Origin: Streptomyces bacillaris
GTDB taxonomy: Bacteria; Actinomycetota; Actinomycetes; Streptomycetales; Streptomycetaceae
Length of the DNA stretch: 64,000 bases
NCBI RefSeq assembly: GCF_003268675.1
Contig: NZ_CP029378.1
Location: forward strand, 248,001 to 312,000
Direction of reading: 5' to 3'
Shown here piece after piece: positions 36,631 through 44,517 of this stretch. The position numbers were made by a program, and so were the translations under genes. How positions within the stretch are numbered: the stretch's first letter is position 1; each line of letters opens with the position of its first letter. The notes under the pieces are model-generated. The model was not told the origin of the DNA, searched no databases, and worked only from the letters and a program-made list of their open reading frames with translations.

Positions 36631-36801
36631 ATGGCAGTTCCGAAGCGGAAGATGTCCCGCAGCAACACCCGCCACCGCCGCGCCCAGTGGAAGGCCACCA
36701 CGCCCCAGCTGGTGCCGGTGACCGTCGACGGCGTGGTGCACCAGGTGCCGCAGCGGCTGGTGAAGGCGTACGAGCGCGGCCTGCTGCGACCGGAGAGCTG
36801 A
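36631..36801 (+). CDS. rpmF: Ribosomal protein L32, cysteine-free paralogue
   Basis: 56 residues: [20 protein letters not shown] is the conserved L32 N-terminus. The four zinc-ribbon cysteines of the housekeeping form are absent. Such C-minus paralogues replace the zinc-binding protein in 50S subunits when zinc is scarce and free zinc for other use. AGGAG precedes the ATG by 10 bp. Single gene under the Zur box just upstream. Confidence 0.95.
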   Translation: MAVPKRKMSRSNTRHRRAQWKATTPQLVPVTVDGVVHQVPQRLVKAYERGLLRPES

Positions 36802-36884
36802 ACCCGCGCACGAGAAGGAGGGGCGGGTGGTGGCGCGGCTCGATCGCCGCGCCACCACCCGCCCTTCGTGCACTCAGGCCGGTG

Positions 36885-37190
36885 TCACCAGGAGGACTTG
36901 GTCACGCCGGGCAGGAATCCGGCGTGCGCCTGTTCGCGCATCCGGACCCGGGAGAGGCCGAAGGTCCGCAGATAGCCGCGGGGCCGGCCGTCGACACTGT
37001 CGCGGTTGCGCACCCTCGTGGCGCTCGCGTCGCGCGGCTGGCGCCGCAACTCCTCGACCGCCGCAGCGCGTTCGGCCGCCGGAGTAGCCGGGCGGCGGAT
37101 GACCTCCTTCAGCTCGGCCCGGCGGGCCGCGTACCGCTCGACGGTCGCCTTGCGCTTCTCGTTCTGCGCGATCTTGCTCTTCTTGGCCAT
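36885..37190 (-). CDS. rpsN: Ribosomal protein S14, cysteine-free paralogue
   Basis: 101 residues, the long S14 form. [20 protein letters not shown], then [20 protein letters not shown] and the C-terminus GVTKSSW are diagnostic. It has no Cys, whereas the short zinc-binding S14 has two CxxC pairs. 30S head protein. Its ATG shares one base with the L28 stop (TGATG), so the two are coupled behind the Zur box at 37462-37482. Confidence 0.95.
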   Translation of the reverse strand: MAKKSKIAQNEKRKATVERYAARRAELKEVIRRPATPAAERAAAVEELRRQPRDASATRVRNRDSVDGRPRGYLRTFGLSRVRMREQAHAGFLPGVTKSSW

Positions 37191-37426
37191 CAGACCTTCC
37201 CTCCCCGGGCGCGGATGCGCGCGACCGCGGCCTCGATGCCGATGACGTCGATCGTCTTGATCGCGCGGGCGCTGAGCGTCAGCCGCACATGGCGCCCCTC
37301 ACTGGGGAGCCAGTACCGCTTGCGCTGGACATTCGGGTCGAACCGGCGTGACGTACGGCGGTGCGAGTGGGAGATGGAGTTGCCGAATCCCGGCTGCGAG
37401 CCGGTCAGTTGGCAGTGGGCGGACAC
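37190..37426 (-). CDS. rpmB: Ribosomal protein L28, zinc-independent paralogue
   Basis: 78 residues from GTG 37426: [20 protein letters not shown] followed by [20 protein letters not shown] and a final RGGKV. The single Cys5 is not part of a CxxC ribbon. GGCAGG lies 9 bp before the GTG. Divergent from rpmG across the shared Zur operator and co-transcribed with rpsN. Confidence 0.92.
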   Translation of the reverse strand: MSAHCQLTGSQPGFGNSISHSHRRTSRRFDPNVQRKRYWLPSEGRHVRLTLSARAIKTIDVIGIEAAVARIRARGGKV

Positions 37427-37461
37427 GGACGTTACCTGCCTCTCATCGATGCATCCATTAT

Positions 37462-37482
37462 TGAAAATGGAAACCATTGCCA
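37462..37482. promoter_or_regulatory. Zur box in the rpmB/rpmG divergent promoter
   Basis: A 21-bp palindrome centred on AATGGAAACCATT (5-bp perfect inner arms) with outer TG and CA ends; two mismatched pairs. It sits in the 69-bp gap between the two start codons and can control both directions. Confidence 0.78.
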
Positions 37483-37495
37483 TATAGTAGCGCCC

Positions 37496-37660
37496 ATGGC
37501 TCGCAACGACGTACGCCCGGTCATCAAGCTCCGCTCCACCGCGGGGACCGGCTACACCTATGTCACCCGTAAGAACCGCCGCAACAACCCCGACCGGATG
37601 GTGCTGCGCAAGTACGACCCGGTCGCCCGTCGGCATGTCGACTTCCGCGAGGAGCGCTGA
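37496..37660 (+). CDS. rpmG: Ribosomal protein L33, cysteine-free paralogue
   Basis: 54 residues: [40 protein letters not shown] and final HVDFREER. The two CxxC pairs of zinc-binding L33 are missing. First gene of the plus-strand operon rpmG-rpmE2-mrf-like-rpsR. Confidence 0.95.
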   Translation: MARNDVRPVIKLRSTAGTGYTYVTRKNRRNNPDRMVLRKYDPVARRHVDFREER

Positions 37661-37709
37661 GGCCCCCGGCCCCCGCCCCGCAGCAGCCCCCGACCGCTAG
37701 GAACCCCTC

Positions 37710-37964
37710 ATGAAGCCCGGAATCCACCCCGCCTACGGCCCCGTCGTCTTCCGCGACAAGGCCGCCGACTTCGCCTTCCTCACCCGCTCCACCCTGACCA
37801 GCGACAGGACCGTGGAGTGGGAGGACGGCAACACCTACCCGGTGGTCGACGTGGAGATCTCCTCCGCGAGCCACCCCTTCTACACCGGTACCGCACGTGT
37901 CCTGGACACCGCGGGCCGGGTCGAGCGCTTCGAGCGCCGCTACGGACGCGGTGAGGCCCGGTGA
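37710..37964 (+). CDS. rpmE2: Ribosomal protein L31 type B
   Basis: 84 residues: [60 protein letters not shown]. Type B L31 lacks the zinc CxxC pairs and has the longer, HPFYTG-containing C-terminus. GGAA precedes the ATG. Its stop overlaps the GTG of the following gene. Confidence 0.95.
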   Translation: MKPGIHPAYGPVVFRDKAADFAFLTRSTLTSDRTVEWEDGNTYPVVDVEISSASHPFYTGTARVLDTAGRVERFERRYGRGEAR

Positions 37965-39118
37965 CGGAGGAAGCGCGCCGGAAGCTGCCCGTCGTCATCG
38001 TCTGCGGGCTGCACTCCGAGGCCCGCCGCGAGGTGGTGGAGGGGCTGCTCGCCACGGTCCCGCACAGCGTCGCGCTCCACCACGACCTGACGACGGCGAC
38101 CGGCGGCACGGTACGCCGGATCCTGCGGGACGCCACCGGCGAGCTGTCCACGGGCGAAACGCCCCTGGTCAACGACTGCGCGTGCTGTGCGCTGCGGGAG
38201 GACCTGGTCCCCGAGCTGCGGCGGCTGGCGGACGGCGGGCTGACCCGGCTCGCCGTCCTGGAGCTGTGGGACTCCGTCGAGCCGAAGTCGATGGCCGAAG
38301 TCATCGCGGTCCACGGGGCCGACGGCTTCGAGGTCACCAACGTCATCACCGCGATCGACCCCACCCTCGTCCTGCCGTGCCTCGCCAACGGCGACGACCT
38401 GGCGGAGGCCGGCCTCGCGGCCGCACCCGCCGACCAGCGGACCGTCGGGGACACCTGGGCCCGGCAGGTGGAGTACGCCCCGGTCCTGGCCCTCGTCGAC
38501 AGCCCGGCCGCCGACGACGAGGACCGCGCGCTGATCCGTCAGCTCAACCCGATGGCACGTCAGGTCCACTCCGATCCGGCGGAGTTGGCCCGGCTCGCGG
38601 TCGCCGGGTTCGATGTGGGCGCGGCAGCCGCCGGCCAGCATCCGGCCTGTGCGCTGCTGCCCCAGGAGGCGGAGGAGGCCGGGGTCTCCACGCTCGTCTG
38701 GCGGCGCCACCGTCCCTTCCATCCCGAGCGGCTGTACGACGCGCTGGAGGACCTGTGCTGTGCGGCGGCCCGCAGCCGGGGGCGGTTCTGGCTGGCGGAC
38801 CGGCCCGACACGCTGCTCTCCTGGGAGGCGGCGGGCGGCGCGCTCTGTGTGGAGAACACCGGCCCCTGGCTCGCCTCCCTCCCGGACGCGGCCTGGGCCA
38901 TGGTGGAGCCCTACCGGCGGGCCGCCGCCGCGCTGGACTGGCACACCGAGCACGGCGACCGCTGCCAGCACCTGGTCTTCGTCTCCCCCGGCCTCGACCG
39001 CGACGGGCTGACCGGGCTGCTGGAGTCGTGCCTGCTCACGGACGAGGAGTACCGGGCGGGCCGGGAGGCGTGGAAGAACCTGCCGGCCGCCTTCGACGCG
39101 CTCCTCGACCCGGTCTGA
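37961..39118 (+). CDS. COG0523/CobW-like protein of the Mrf type with degenerate P-loop
   Basis: 385 residues. COG0523 features are the metal-binding CxCC motif (DCACCAL, Cys73-75-76), WDSVEPKS and the C-terminal domain with [16 protein letters not shown]. The expected GxxGxGKT P-loop is replaced by [12 protein letters not shown], with no Lys or following Thr/Ser, so GTP hydrolysis is doubtful. In mycobacteria the equivalent gene of the cysteine-free ribosomal operon (Mrf, Rv0106 type) recruits the hibernation factor to zinc-poor ribosomes. The same operon position suggests that role rather than zinc GTPase chaperone. GTG start overlaps the rpmE2 stop. Confidence 0.85.
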   Translation: MTEEARRKLPVVIVCGLHSEARREVVEGLLATVPHSVALHHDLTTATGGTVRRILRDATGELSTGETPLVNDCACCALREDLVPELRRLADGGLTRLAVLELWDSVEPKSMAEVIAVHGADGFEVTNVITAIDPTLVLPCLANGDDLAEAGLAAAPADQRTVGDTWARQVEYAPVLALVDSPAADDEDRALIRQLNPMARQVHSDPAELARLAVAGFDVGAAAAGQHPACALLPQEAEEAGVSTLVWRRHRPFHPERLYDALEDLCCAAARSRGRFWLADRPDTLLSWEAAGGALCVENTGPWLASLPDAAWAMVEPYRRAAAALDWHTEHGDRCQHLVFVSPGLDRDGLTGLLESCLLTDEEYRAGREAWKNLPAAFDALLDPV

Positions 39119-39166
39119 ACCGGGTAGCCACCCCCGTACATCCAACTACCCATGCAAGGACGCACG

Positions 39167-39418
39167 ATGGCACGCAAGCAGGACCCCCGTAAGCCGCTCA
39201 AGGCCCGCCCCAACCCTCTGGACGCGGCGGGGATCACGTACATCGACTACAAGGACACCGATCTGCTGCGGAAGTTCATCTCCGACCGCGGCAAGATCCG
39301 CAGCCGCAGGGTGAGCCGGGTGAGCGCCCAGCAGCAGCGGCAGCTCGCCGCGGCCATCAAGAACGCCCGGGAGATGGCGCTGCTGCCGTACGGAACCGGC
39401 GCCGGTTCCGGGAAGTAG
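39167..39418 (+). CDS. rpsR: Ribosomal protein S18, cysteine-free paralogue
   Basis: 83 residues: [40 protein letters not shown] and [18 protein letters not shown]. It lacks the zinc-ribbon cysteines of the primary S18. AAGGA lies 6 bp before the ATG. It closes the zinc-starvation operon 48 bp after the Mrf-like gene. Confidence 0.95.
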   Translation: MARKQDPRKPLKARPNPLDAAGITYIDYKDTDLLRKFISDRGKIRSRRVSRVSAQQQRQLAAAIKNAREMALLPYGTGAGSGK

Positions 39419-39484
39419 CCCGGCGCCACGGGGGCGGGGGCGGCTCGGGATGCAGTGCCGTGGCAGGCCGAGCACCATGAACGT

Positions 39485-41122
39485 ATGGGCACAGACACCT
39501 CCAAGGGGGACGGCCCGGAGTCGGCGTCGTCAGGCCCGGCGGCCTCGGGCCGCCGGGCCGGATGCCCGAATCAGAGCCTCGCTCTCGCGGCCATGCTGTT
39601 CGCCGTGTCGATGACGTTCATCGACCAGACGATCGTCGCCATCGCCGCTCCCGACATCATTCACGAACTGGGCCTCACCTCCACGCAGATGCAGTGGGTG
39701 GTCAACGCCTATCTGCTCACGCTGGCCGCGTTCTTCGCGCTGGGCGGGCGGTTGTCCGACATCTACGGGCATCGCCGGGTGATGCTGATCGGCACCCTCG
39801 TCTTCGTCATCTCCTCCGCGCTGTGCGGTGCCGTGCCGGCCGGGGACTTCGCCCAGGCCTGGCTGATCGGCTTCCGTGCCGTGCAGGGCATCGGCGCGGC
39901 GCTGATGTTCCCGGCCGCGCTGGCCGTGGTCATCGCGGTGTTCCCGGTGGAGCGGCGGGGGCGGGCGCTTGCGCTGTTCTTCGGGCTCTCCGGAGCCCTG
40001 ACGGCGGTCGGGCCGCTGCTCGGCGGCTGGCTCACCTCCTGGACCTGGCGCGCGATCTTCTGGGTCAACGTGCCCGTCGCCGTCATCGCCATCGTGCTGA
40101 CGCTGCTGGCGCGCATCCCGGACCGGTCGAAGCGCGAACCCCTGGATCTGCCGGGTGCGGTGCTGGTGGCGGTCGGGATGGGACTGACGGTGCTGGGCCT
40201 CCAGCAGGCGTCCACCTGGGGGTGGGACGCCGTCGCCACCTGGGCGTGCATCGTGGTCGGGGTGCTGGTGCTGGCGTTCTTCTGCTGGTTCGAACTGCGG
40301 GCCCGGATCCCGCTCATCGAGCTCCAGGTCTTCCGGGACCGGGCGTTCCAGATCGACACCGCGGTGCTGTTCTTCTCGATGATGGCGTTCGTCCCGGTCT
40401 TCTTCTTCGCCTCCGTCTACGCACAGGTCTCGTTGAGCGCCTCGCCGAACCAGGCGGCGCTCTACCTCCTCTACTTCTTCGTCGGTTTCGGTATCGCCTC
40501 GCAGTGGGGCGGCCGGATCCTGGACAAGCGCGGTGCCCGCCCGGCACTGAAGCTGGGCACCGCGCTCGGGGCGGTCGGATTCGCCCTGTGGGCGGGGAAG
40601 TTGACGACGCTCTCCATGCACGACCAGTGGCTGTACGCGGCGTTGGCCGGTGCGGGGATCGGGTTCCTGCTGGCACCGGCCTCGACGGACGCCGTGAACC
40701 GGGCGATCGGTGCTTCGTACGGGGAGGTCACCGGGATCACCCAGACGGTGCGGAACTTCGCGGCGAGCATCGGACTGGCCGTGTTCGGCACGGTGTTGAC
40801 GCACCGGACGATCACCAACGTGGAAGGCACGCTGCGGGACAAGGGGGTGCCGGAGGGTGCGGCGGGCGATGCCGCGGAGTCGGTCGCGCAGGCGGTGACC
40901 GGCCAGGCGGACACCCGGGGGCCCTCCGGGTCCGGGCCGGTGGCCGATGCGGTGAAGGACTCCATGCAGGCGATCCGGATGGACTTCGCCCAGGCCAACC
41001 AGTGGGTGTTCTACGGGATGGCGATCTGTCTGGCCGTCGCGTTCCTCTTCGCGCTGTGTCACCCGGGCACCCGGGTGACACAGGATTCCCCGGAGGGGGC
41101 CGGCCGGGCTCAGAAGGAGTAG
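39485..41122 (+). CDS. DHA2-family (EmrB/QacA) multidrug efflux transporter
   Basis: 545 residues, 14 hydrophobic helices. Conserved motifs: MTFIDQTIVAIAAPDI at helix 1, GGRLSDIYGHRRVML (motif A), FRAVQGIGAALMFPAAL and a motif C-like LTAVGPLLGGWLTSW. A proton-driven drug exporter of the inner membrane. Start ATG 39485 gives a 30-residue polar lead; GTG/ATG codons upstream (39455) are possible. No dedicated regulator is adjacent. The 3' end overlaps the convergent inhibitor gene by 13 bp. Confidence 0.9.
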   Translation: MGTDTSKGDGPESASSGPAASGRRAGCPNQSLALAAMLFAVSMTFIDQTIVAIAAPDIIHELGLTSTQMQWVVNAYLLTLAAFFALGGRLSDIYGHRRVMLIGTLVFVISSALCGAVPAGDFAQAWLIGFRAVQGIGAALMFPAALAVVIAVFPVERRGRALALFFGLSGALTAVGPLLGGWLTSWTWRAIFWVNVPVAVIAIVLTLLARIPDRSKREPLDLPGAVLVAVGMGLTVLGLQQASTWGWDAVATWACIVVGVLVLAFFCWFELRARIPLIELQVFRDRAFQIDTAVLFFSMMAFVPVFFFASVYAQVSLSASPNQAALYLLYFFVGFGIASQWGGRILDKRGARPALKLGTALGAVGFALWAGKLTTLSMHDQWLYAALAGAGIGFLLAPASTDAVNRAIGASYGEVTGITQTVRNFAASIGLAVFGTVLTHRTITNVEGTLRDKGVPEGAAGDAAESVAQAVTGQADTRGPSGSGPVADAVKDSMQAIRMDFAQANQWVFYGMAICLAVAFLFALCHPGTRVTQDSPEGAGRAQKE

Positions 41123-41553
41123 ACGGCGCTCTCGTGCATGCTCCCGGCCAGCTCGCAGGCGTTGCCGTACGTGGTCGAGAACGCGACGCGCTGGCCGTGC
41201 CAGACACCGTGGGCGGTGATCACGACCGGGTCCCACTGCCGGGTGCACATGCGGTCCGGCGAGGTCCGGGCGAGCGCGGTGAACTGGCCGCCCACCGACT
41301 CCAGTTCGGCACAGGCGGCCTCGGGGGCCGGGTGGGTGCCCTCGGCACCGGGGGCGCAGGTGAGCGTGACCGCCCGCTTGACCGTCGCGGTGAGCGGGTC
41401 CTCGCCCTGGGCCACGGTGAGGACGAGGGCGGAGGGTGCGTAGAGGCTCGCGGGCTTCGCCGGTGCCGCGTGGGCGGAGGTGGCGGCGAGACCGCTGAGG
41501 GCCAGTGCGCCGGCGGCGACGGTTGCAAAGATTGCGTGACGGTTGTGTCGCAT
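41110..41553 (-). CDS. Streptomyces subtilisin-inhibitor-like (SSI) protein, P1 arginine
   Basis: 147 residues with a signal peptide of about 30. The mature domain begins ASLYAPSALVLTVAQGEDP, as in SSI. Four cysteines (66, 81, 103, 133) form the two family disulfides. The reactive loop is MCTRQWDP: by alignment to SSI the P1 residue is Arg105, so trypsin-like proteases are the expected target. Extracellular, it regulates the organism's own proteases. GAGGAG precedes the ATG by 9 bp. Convergent to the MFS gene. Confidence 0.93.
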   Translation of the reverse strand: MRHNRHAIFATVAAGALALSGLAATSAHAAPAKPASLYAPSALVLTVAQGEDPLTATVKRAVTLTCAPGAEGTHPAPEAACAELESVGGQFTALARTSPDRMCTRQWDPVVITAHGVWHGQRVAFSTTYGNACELAGSMHESAVYSF

Positions 41554-41932
41554 GAGTGAAAACTCCTCGCTCGGGTGCTGATTGCGGTCAGGAGTCTTAC
41601 GCATGCGGAAAGTAGGCGCACATCGACAGCCCGCTTCCAGCCGCAGACGTTCGTTCGAACCGACCGGATGGTCGTTCGGGCAGCTCGCGCGGGGCGCGGA
41701 GGCCGTCCAGCATATGGACAGCCTTCGACGGTTCAACGAAGAACGACCCTCTGACCTGCGGTGATTCCGGAGCGGCCGGAAACCCCCGGAAGCCGCTTCG
41801 ACCGGAAAGCAGTGCCTTACGGGCCCATTCGCACCCCCTGCGGCCACTTCCGGGAGGACCTGAGGGCGGACCTCGCCCCCACTCCGCAGACCTCGGAGCC
41901 GAACATTCCGTATACCGGGTCGGGTGTCGAAT
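41554..41932. other. 379-bp gap upstream of the inhibitor gene
   Basis: No gene is supported. It must contain the minus-strand promoter of the inhibitor gene and ends at the iron-box-like sequence. Base composition is lower in GC than the flanking genes. Confidence 0.5.
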
Positions 41933-41951
41933 TTAGGTTAGGCTACCCTCA
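41933..41951 (+). promoter_or_regulatory. Iron box (DmdR1/IdeR type)
   Basis: TTAGGTTAGGCTACCCTCA matches 16 of 19 positions of the actinobacterial iron box TTAGGTTAGGCTCACCTAA. It directly precedes the coding remnant of a siderophore-type ATPase. Confidence 0.7.
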
Positions 41952-42745
41952 GCAACGTCATCGCTCCTGCCCACGACCGTGAAGACAGCCCGCCGCTCCG
42001 GCCCACCGCGCCGGACGCCGCCGCGGCCCCCGACAGCAGCCCCGTCGGCCCCTCCGGCATCCCCGGCCCCAGCGGCCTCGACGCCCGCGGCCTGACCGTC
42101 GCGTACGACCGGGCCGATGTCGTCCACGGGGCCGATCTCCGGCTGGAGCGCGGTCGGGTCACGGCCCTCATCGGGCCGAACGGCAGCGGGAAGTCCACCC
42201 TGCTGCGCGCCGTCGCCCGGCTCCACAAGGCGCGCACCGGCACGGTGACGGTCTCCGCCCCGGACGGTTCCGACCCGGTCGACGCCCTCGCCCTGTCACG
42301 CAACGACTTCGCCCGCCGCATCACCCTGCTCGCCCAGAGCCGCACCGCCCCGGCCGGGCTCAGCGTGCGGGACGTGGTGGGATTCGGCCGCCCCCCTACC
42401 GTGGGCGGCTGCGCGGCACGGACCCCGACGGTGCCCGGTCGATCGACCGCGCGCTCGCCGTCACCCACCTCACCGACCTCGCGGACCGGGGCGTCGAGAG
42501 CCTCGCCGGCGGCCAGTTGCAGCGGGTCTGGTTCGCCTGCTGTCTCGCCCAGGACACCGACGTCCTGCTGCTCGACGAGCCGACCACCTACCTGGACCTG
42601 CGCTATCAGGTGGAGGTCCTCGATCTCGTACGCGATCTGGCCGACGCCCACGGCGTGACCGTCGGGGTCGTCCTGCACGACCTGGACCAGGCCGCCGCCG
42701 TGGCGGACCGGGGCGTCCTGCTCTCGGCGGGACGGATGCCGTCGT
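41942..42745 (+). pseudogene. Decayed siderophore-type ABC ATPase
   Basis: Frame 2 from 41942 encodes LDARGLTVAYDRADVVHGAD, then Walker A LIGPNGSGKSTLLRAV, up to VVGFGRPP near 42400. The reading then continues in frame 1 with SLAGGQLQRVWFACCLAQ, Walker B VLLLDEPTTYLDLRY and VVLHDLDQAAAVADRG, so one base is missing in the C run near 42396-42402. No ATG, GTG or TTG lies in frame after the upstream TAG at 39-41 of this stretch, and the usual last 30-40 residues are absent. No permease or binding protein is adjacent. Confidence 0.85.
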
Positions 42746-42763
42746 CACCGTACGGATGCCCCG

Positions 42764-43936
42764 TCACCGTACGGACGGAGTCCTCCGGGCCAGGTTCAGG
42801 CCGACGCCCAGGGCCAGGGCCAGCACGCAGCCGGAGAAGACCAGGCCCGCGTCGCGCAGCCCCAGCCACAGGGTCAGGGCGCCCACGCCCACGACCGGCA
42901 GCGAGATGCCCAGGTAGGCGACGACGAAGAACGCGGAGACCGTGGCGGCCCGGTGCTCGGCCGGTGCCGCTCCGCTGATCGCGGTCACCGCGCCCCGGAA
43001 CGCGAGCCCCTGCCCGAGGCCCCCGCAGAGCGCCCCGGCGATGAGCAGGGGCAGCGAGGCGAGCAGCAACGAGGCCGCCACCAGCACCAGTCCGGCGACC
43101 AGGACGAAGCACCCGCCCGGCAGGGCCCGCCGCTCCCCCACCTGCCCCATGAGCGCCTGCCCGGCCGTCGAGGCGAGGAAGACGGTGAAGACGACGAGCC
43201 CGGTCAGGGCCAGGTTGTGCACGTCGAGCGTCTCGGCCACGAAGGCCGGGGCGACGGCCGTGAAGAGGCCCAGCAGGGCGAACCCGGCGAAGGCGGCCAG
43301 CGCGGAGGGGGCGAAGACCCCGCGCACCTGGGGCGGCACCGCGATCCCCTGCGGCCGCAGCCGGAAGCGCCGTACGCCGGAGGTGACCGTCTCGGGCAGC
43401 AGCCAGGTCAGCAGGGCGGCCGCGGCGATCAGCGCCAGATGCGCCAGGAAGGGCAGCCGCAGGGGCCAGGGCGCGTACTGGGCGAGCAGCCCCGCCAGGA
43501 GCGGCCCGCACCCCAGGCCGCCCATGTTGGCGGCGGTGGCGGCGAGCCCGGCTCTCGCCGCGCGCCCCGGTGGTGCGAGTTCCAGCACTGTGACGGTGGC
43601 GGCGCCGCTCAGCAGCCCGGCGGCGAACCCCGACAGGAGGCGGCCCGCGAAGAGGGCGGGGAGCCCGCCCTCGAAGAGGAAGCAGAGGGCGCTGGCCGCC
43701 GAGAAGCCCAGGGCGGCCAGGAGCACGGGCCGCCGCCCCGCCTCGTCGGAGACGTTCCCGGCGAGGAGCAGGGTGGCGATGACAGCCAGGGCGTAGACGG
43801 CGAAGACGACCGTCACCATCAGCTCGGAGAACCCGAGCTGCTCGCGGTAGAGGCCGTAGAGCGGGGTGGGCAGGGTGGTGCCGGCCATGCCGACCGCGAA
43901 GACGGCGGCTGCCGCCGGGTAGCCCAGGCGGCTCAT
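42764..43936 (-). CDS. MFS transporter
   Basis: 390 residues, 12 hydrophobic helices. Motif A-like GNVSDEAGRRPVLLAALGF between helices 2 and 3, later LMGQVGERRALPGG. A small-molecule exporter, substrate unknown. ATG at 43936 overlaps the stop of the NTF2-like gene (ATGA), so the pair is coupled. Its 3' end abuts the ATPase remnant. Confidence 0.87.
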   Translation of the reverse strand: MSRLGYPAAAAVFAVGMAGTTLPTPLYGLYREQLGFSELMVTVVFAVYALAVIATLLLAGNVSDEAGRRPVLLAALGFSAASALCFLFEGGLPALFAGRLLSGFAAGLLSGAATVTVLELAPPGRAARAGLAATAANMGGLGCGPLLAGLLAQYAPWPLRLPFLAHLALIAAAALLTWLLPETVTSGVRRFRLRPQGIAVPPQVRGVFAPSALAAFAGFALLGLFTAVAPAFVAETLDVHNLALTGLVVFTVFLASTAGQALMGQVGERRALPGGCFVLVAGLVLVAASLLLASLPLLIAGALCGGLGQGLAFRGAVTAISGAAPAEHRAATVSAFFVVAYLGISLPVVGVGALTLWLGLRDAGLVFSGCVLALALGVGLNLARRTPSVR

Positions 43937-44436
43937 GAACCCTGGGGAGGTGCGGCGGGGGTGATGTGGCTGAGCACGCACCGCCAGTGGCCGTCCCGCC
44001 GGACGAAGACGTCCGTGGTCCATTCGTCGGCGTCGAAGCGGCGGCCGCCGTAGTGGGCGGTGTTCGTGATCCGTACGGTGACCAGGGCGGTGTCCCCGTG
44101 GACGCGGATCCTCGGCGGGGTGACGGCCCGCATCGCGGAGTGGGTCAGGTCGCCGGAGGCGACGAAGGCCAGGAAGGTGTCGCGGTCGGTGATGCCGGAC
44201 TCGGAGACGATGACCCACTCGTCGGCCATGTAGGCGGCGATCCGGTCGGCGTCGTTGGCGACGATCGCGGCGGCCCAGGCGTCCACGACGGAGGCGAGGT
44301 GGGCGTGATCGTCTGCGCGGTCGTCGGGAACGGTGCCTGGCCCGCCGTCGCGGCTGTCGTCACCGCTGCCGTGGGCTCGGCCGTCGTCGTCACGGCTGTC
44401 CGGGGGCGGCCCGGCGCGGTCTCCGCTGTCTCCCAT
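43933..44436 (-). CDS. NTF2-like/SnoaL-type protein
   Basis: 167 residues: an acidic, Asp/Gly-rich disordered N-terminus (about 1-44) and one cone-shaped NTF2-like domain of the DUF4440 kind (HLASVVDAWAAAIVANDADR, then WTTDVFVRRDGHWRCVLSHI). These domains bind small ligands or serve as enzymes; no catalytic residues can be assigned. Cytosolic. Translationally coupled to the MFS gene, which might export a compound this protein binds or alters. Confidence 0.82.
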   Translation of the reverse strand: MGDSGDRAGPPPDSRDDDGRAHGSGDDSRDGGPGTVPDDRADDHAHLASVVDAWAAAIVANDADRIAAYMADEWVIVSESGITDRDTFLAFVASGDLTHSAMRAVTPPRIRVHGDTALVTVRITNTAHYGGRRFDADEWTTDVFVRRDGHWRCVLSHITPAAPPQGS

Positions 44437-44517
44437 TTTTCGAGCGTAGCCGTGGGGTGGGCGGGCCGCAGTTCATGGCCGCGGCCCGCCCGCCCCCAGG
44501 TCATCGGCGGTGCCGGA

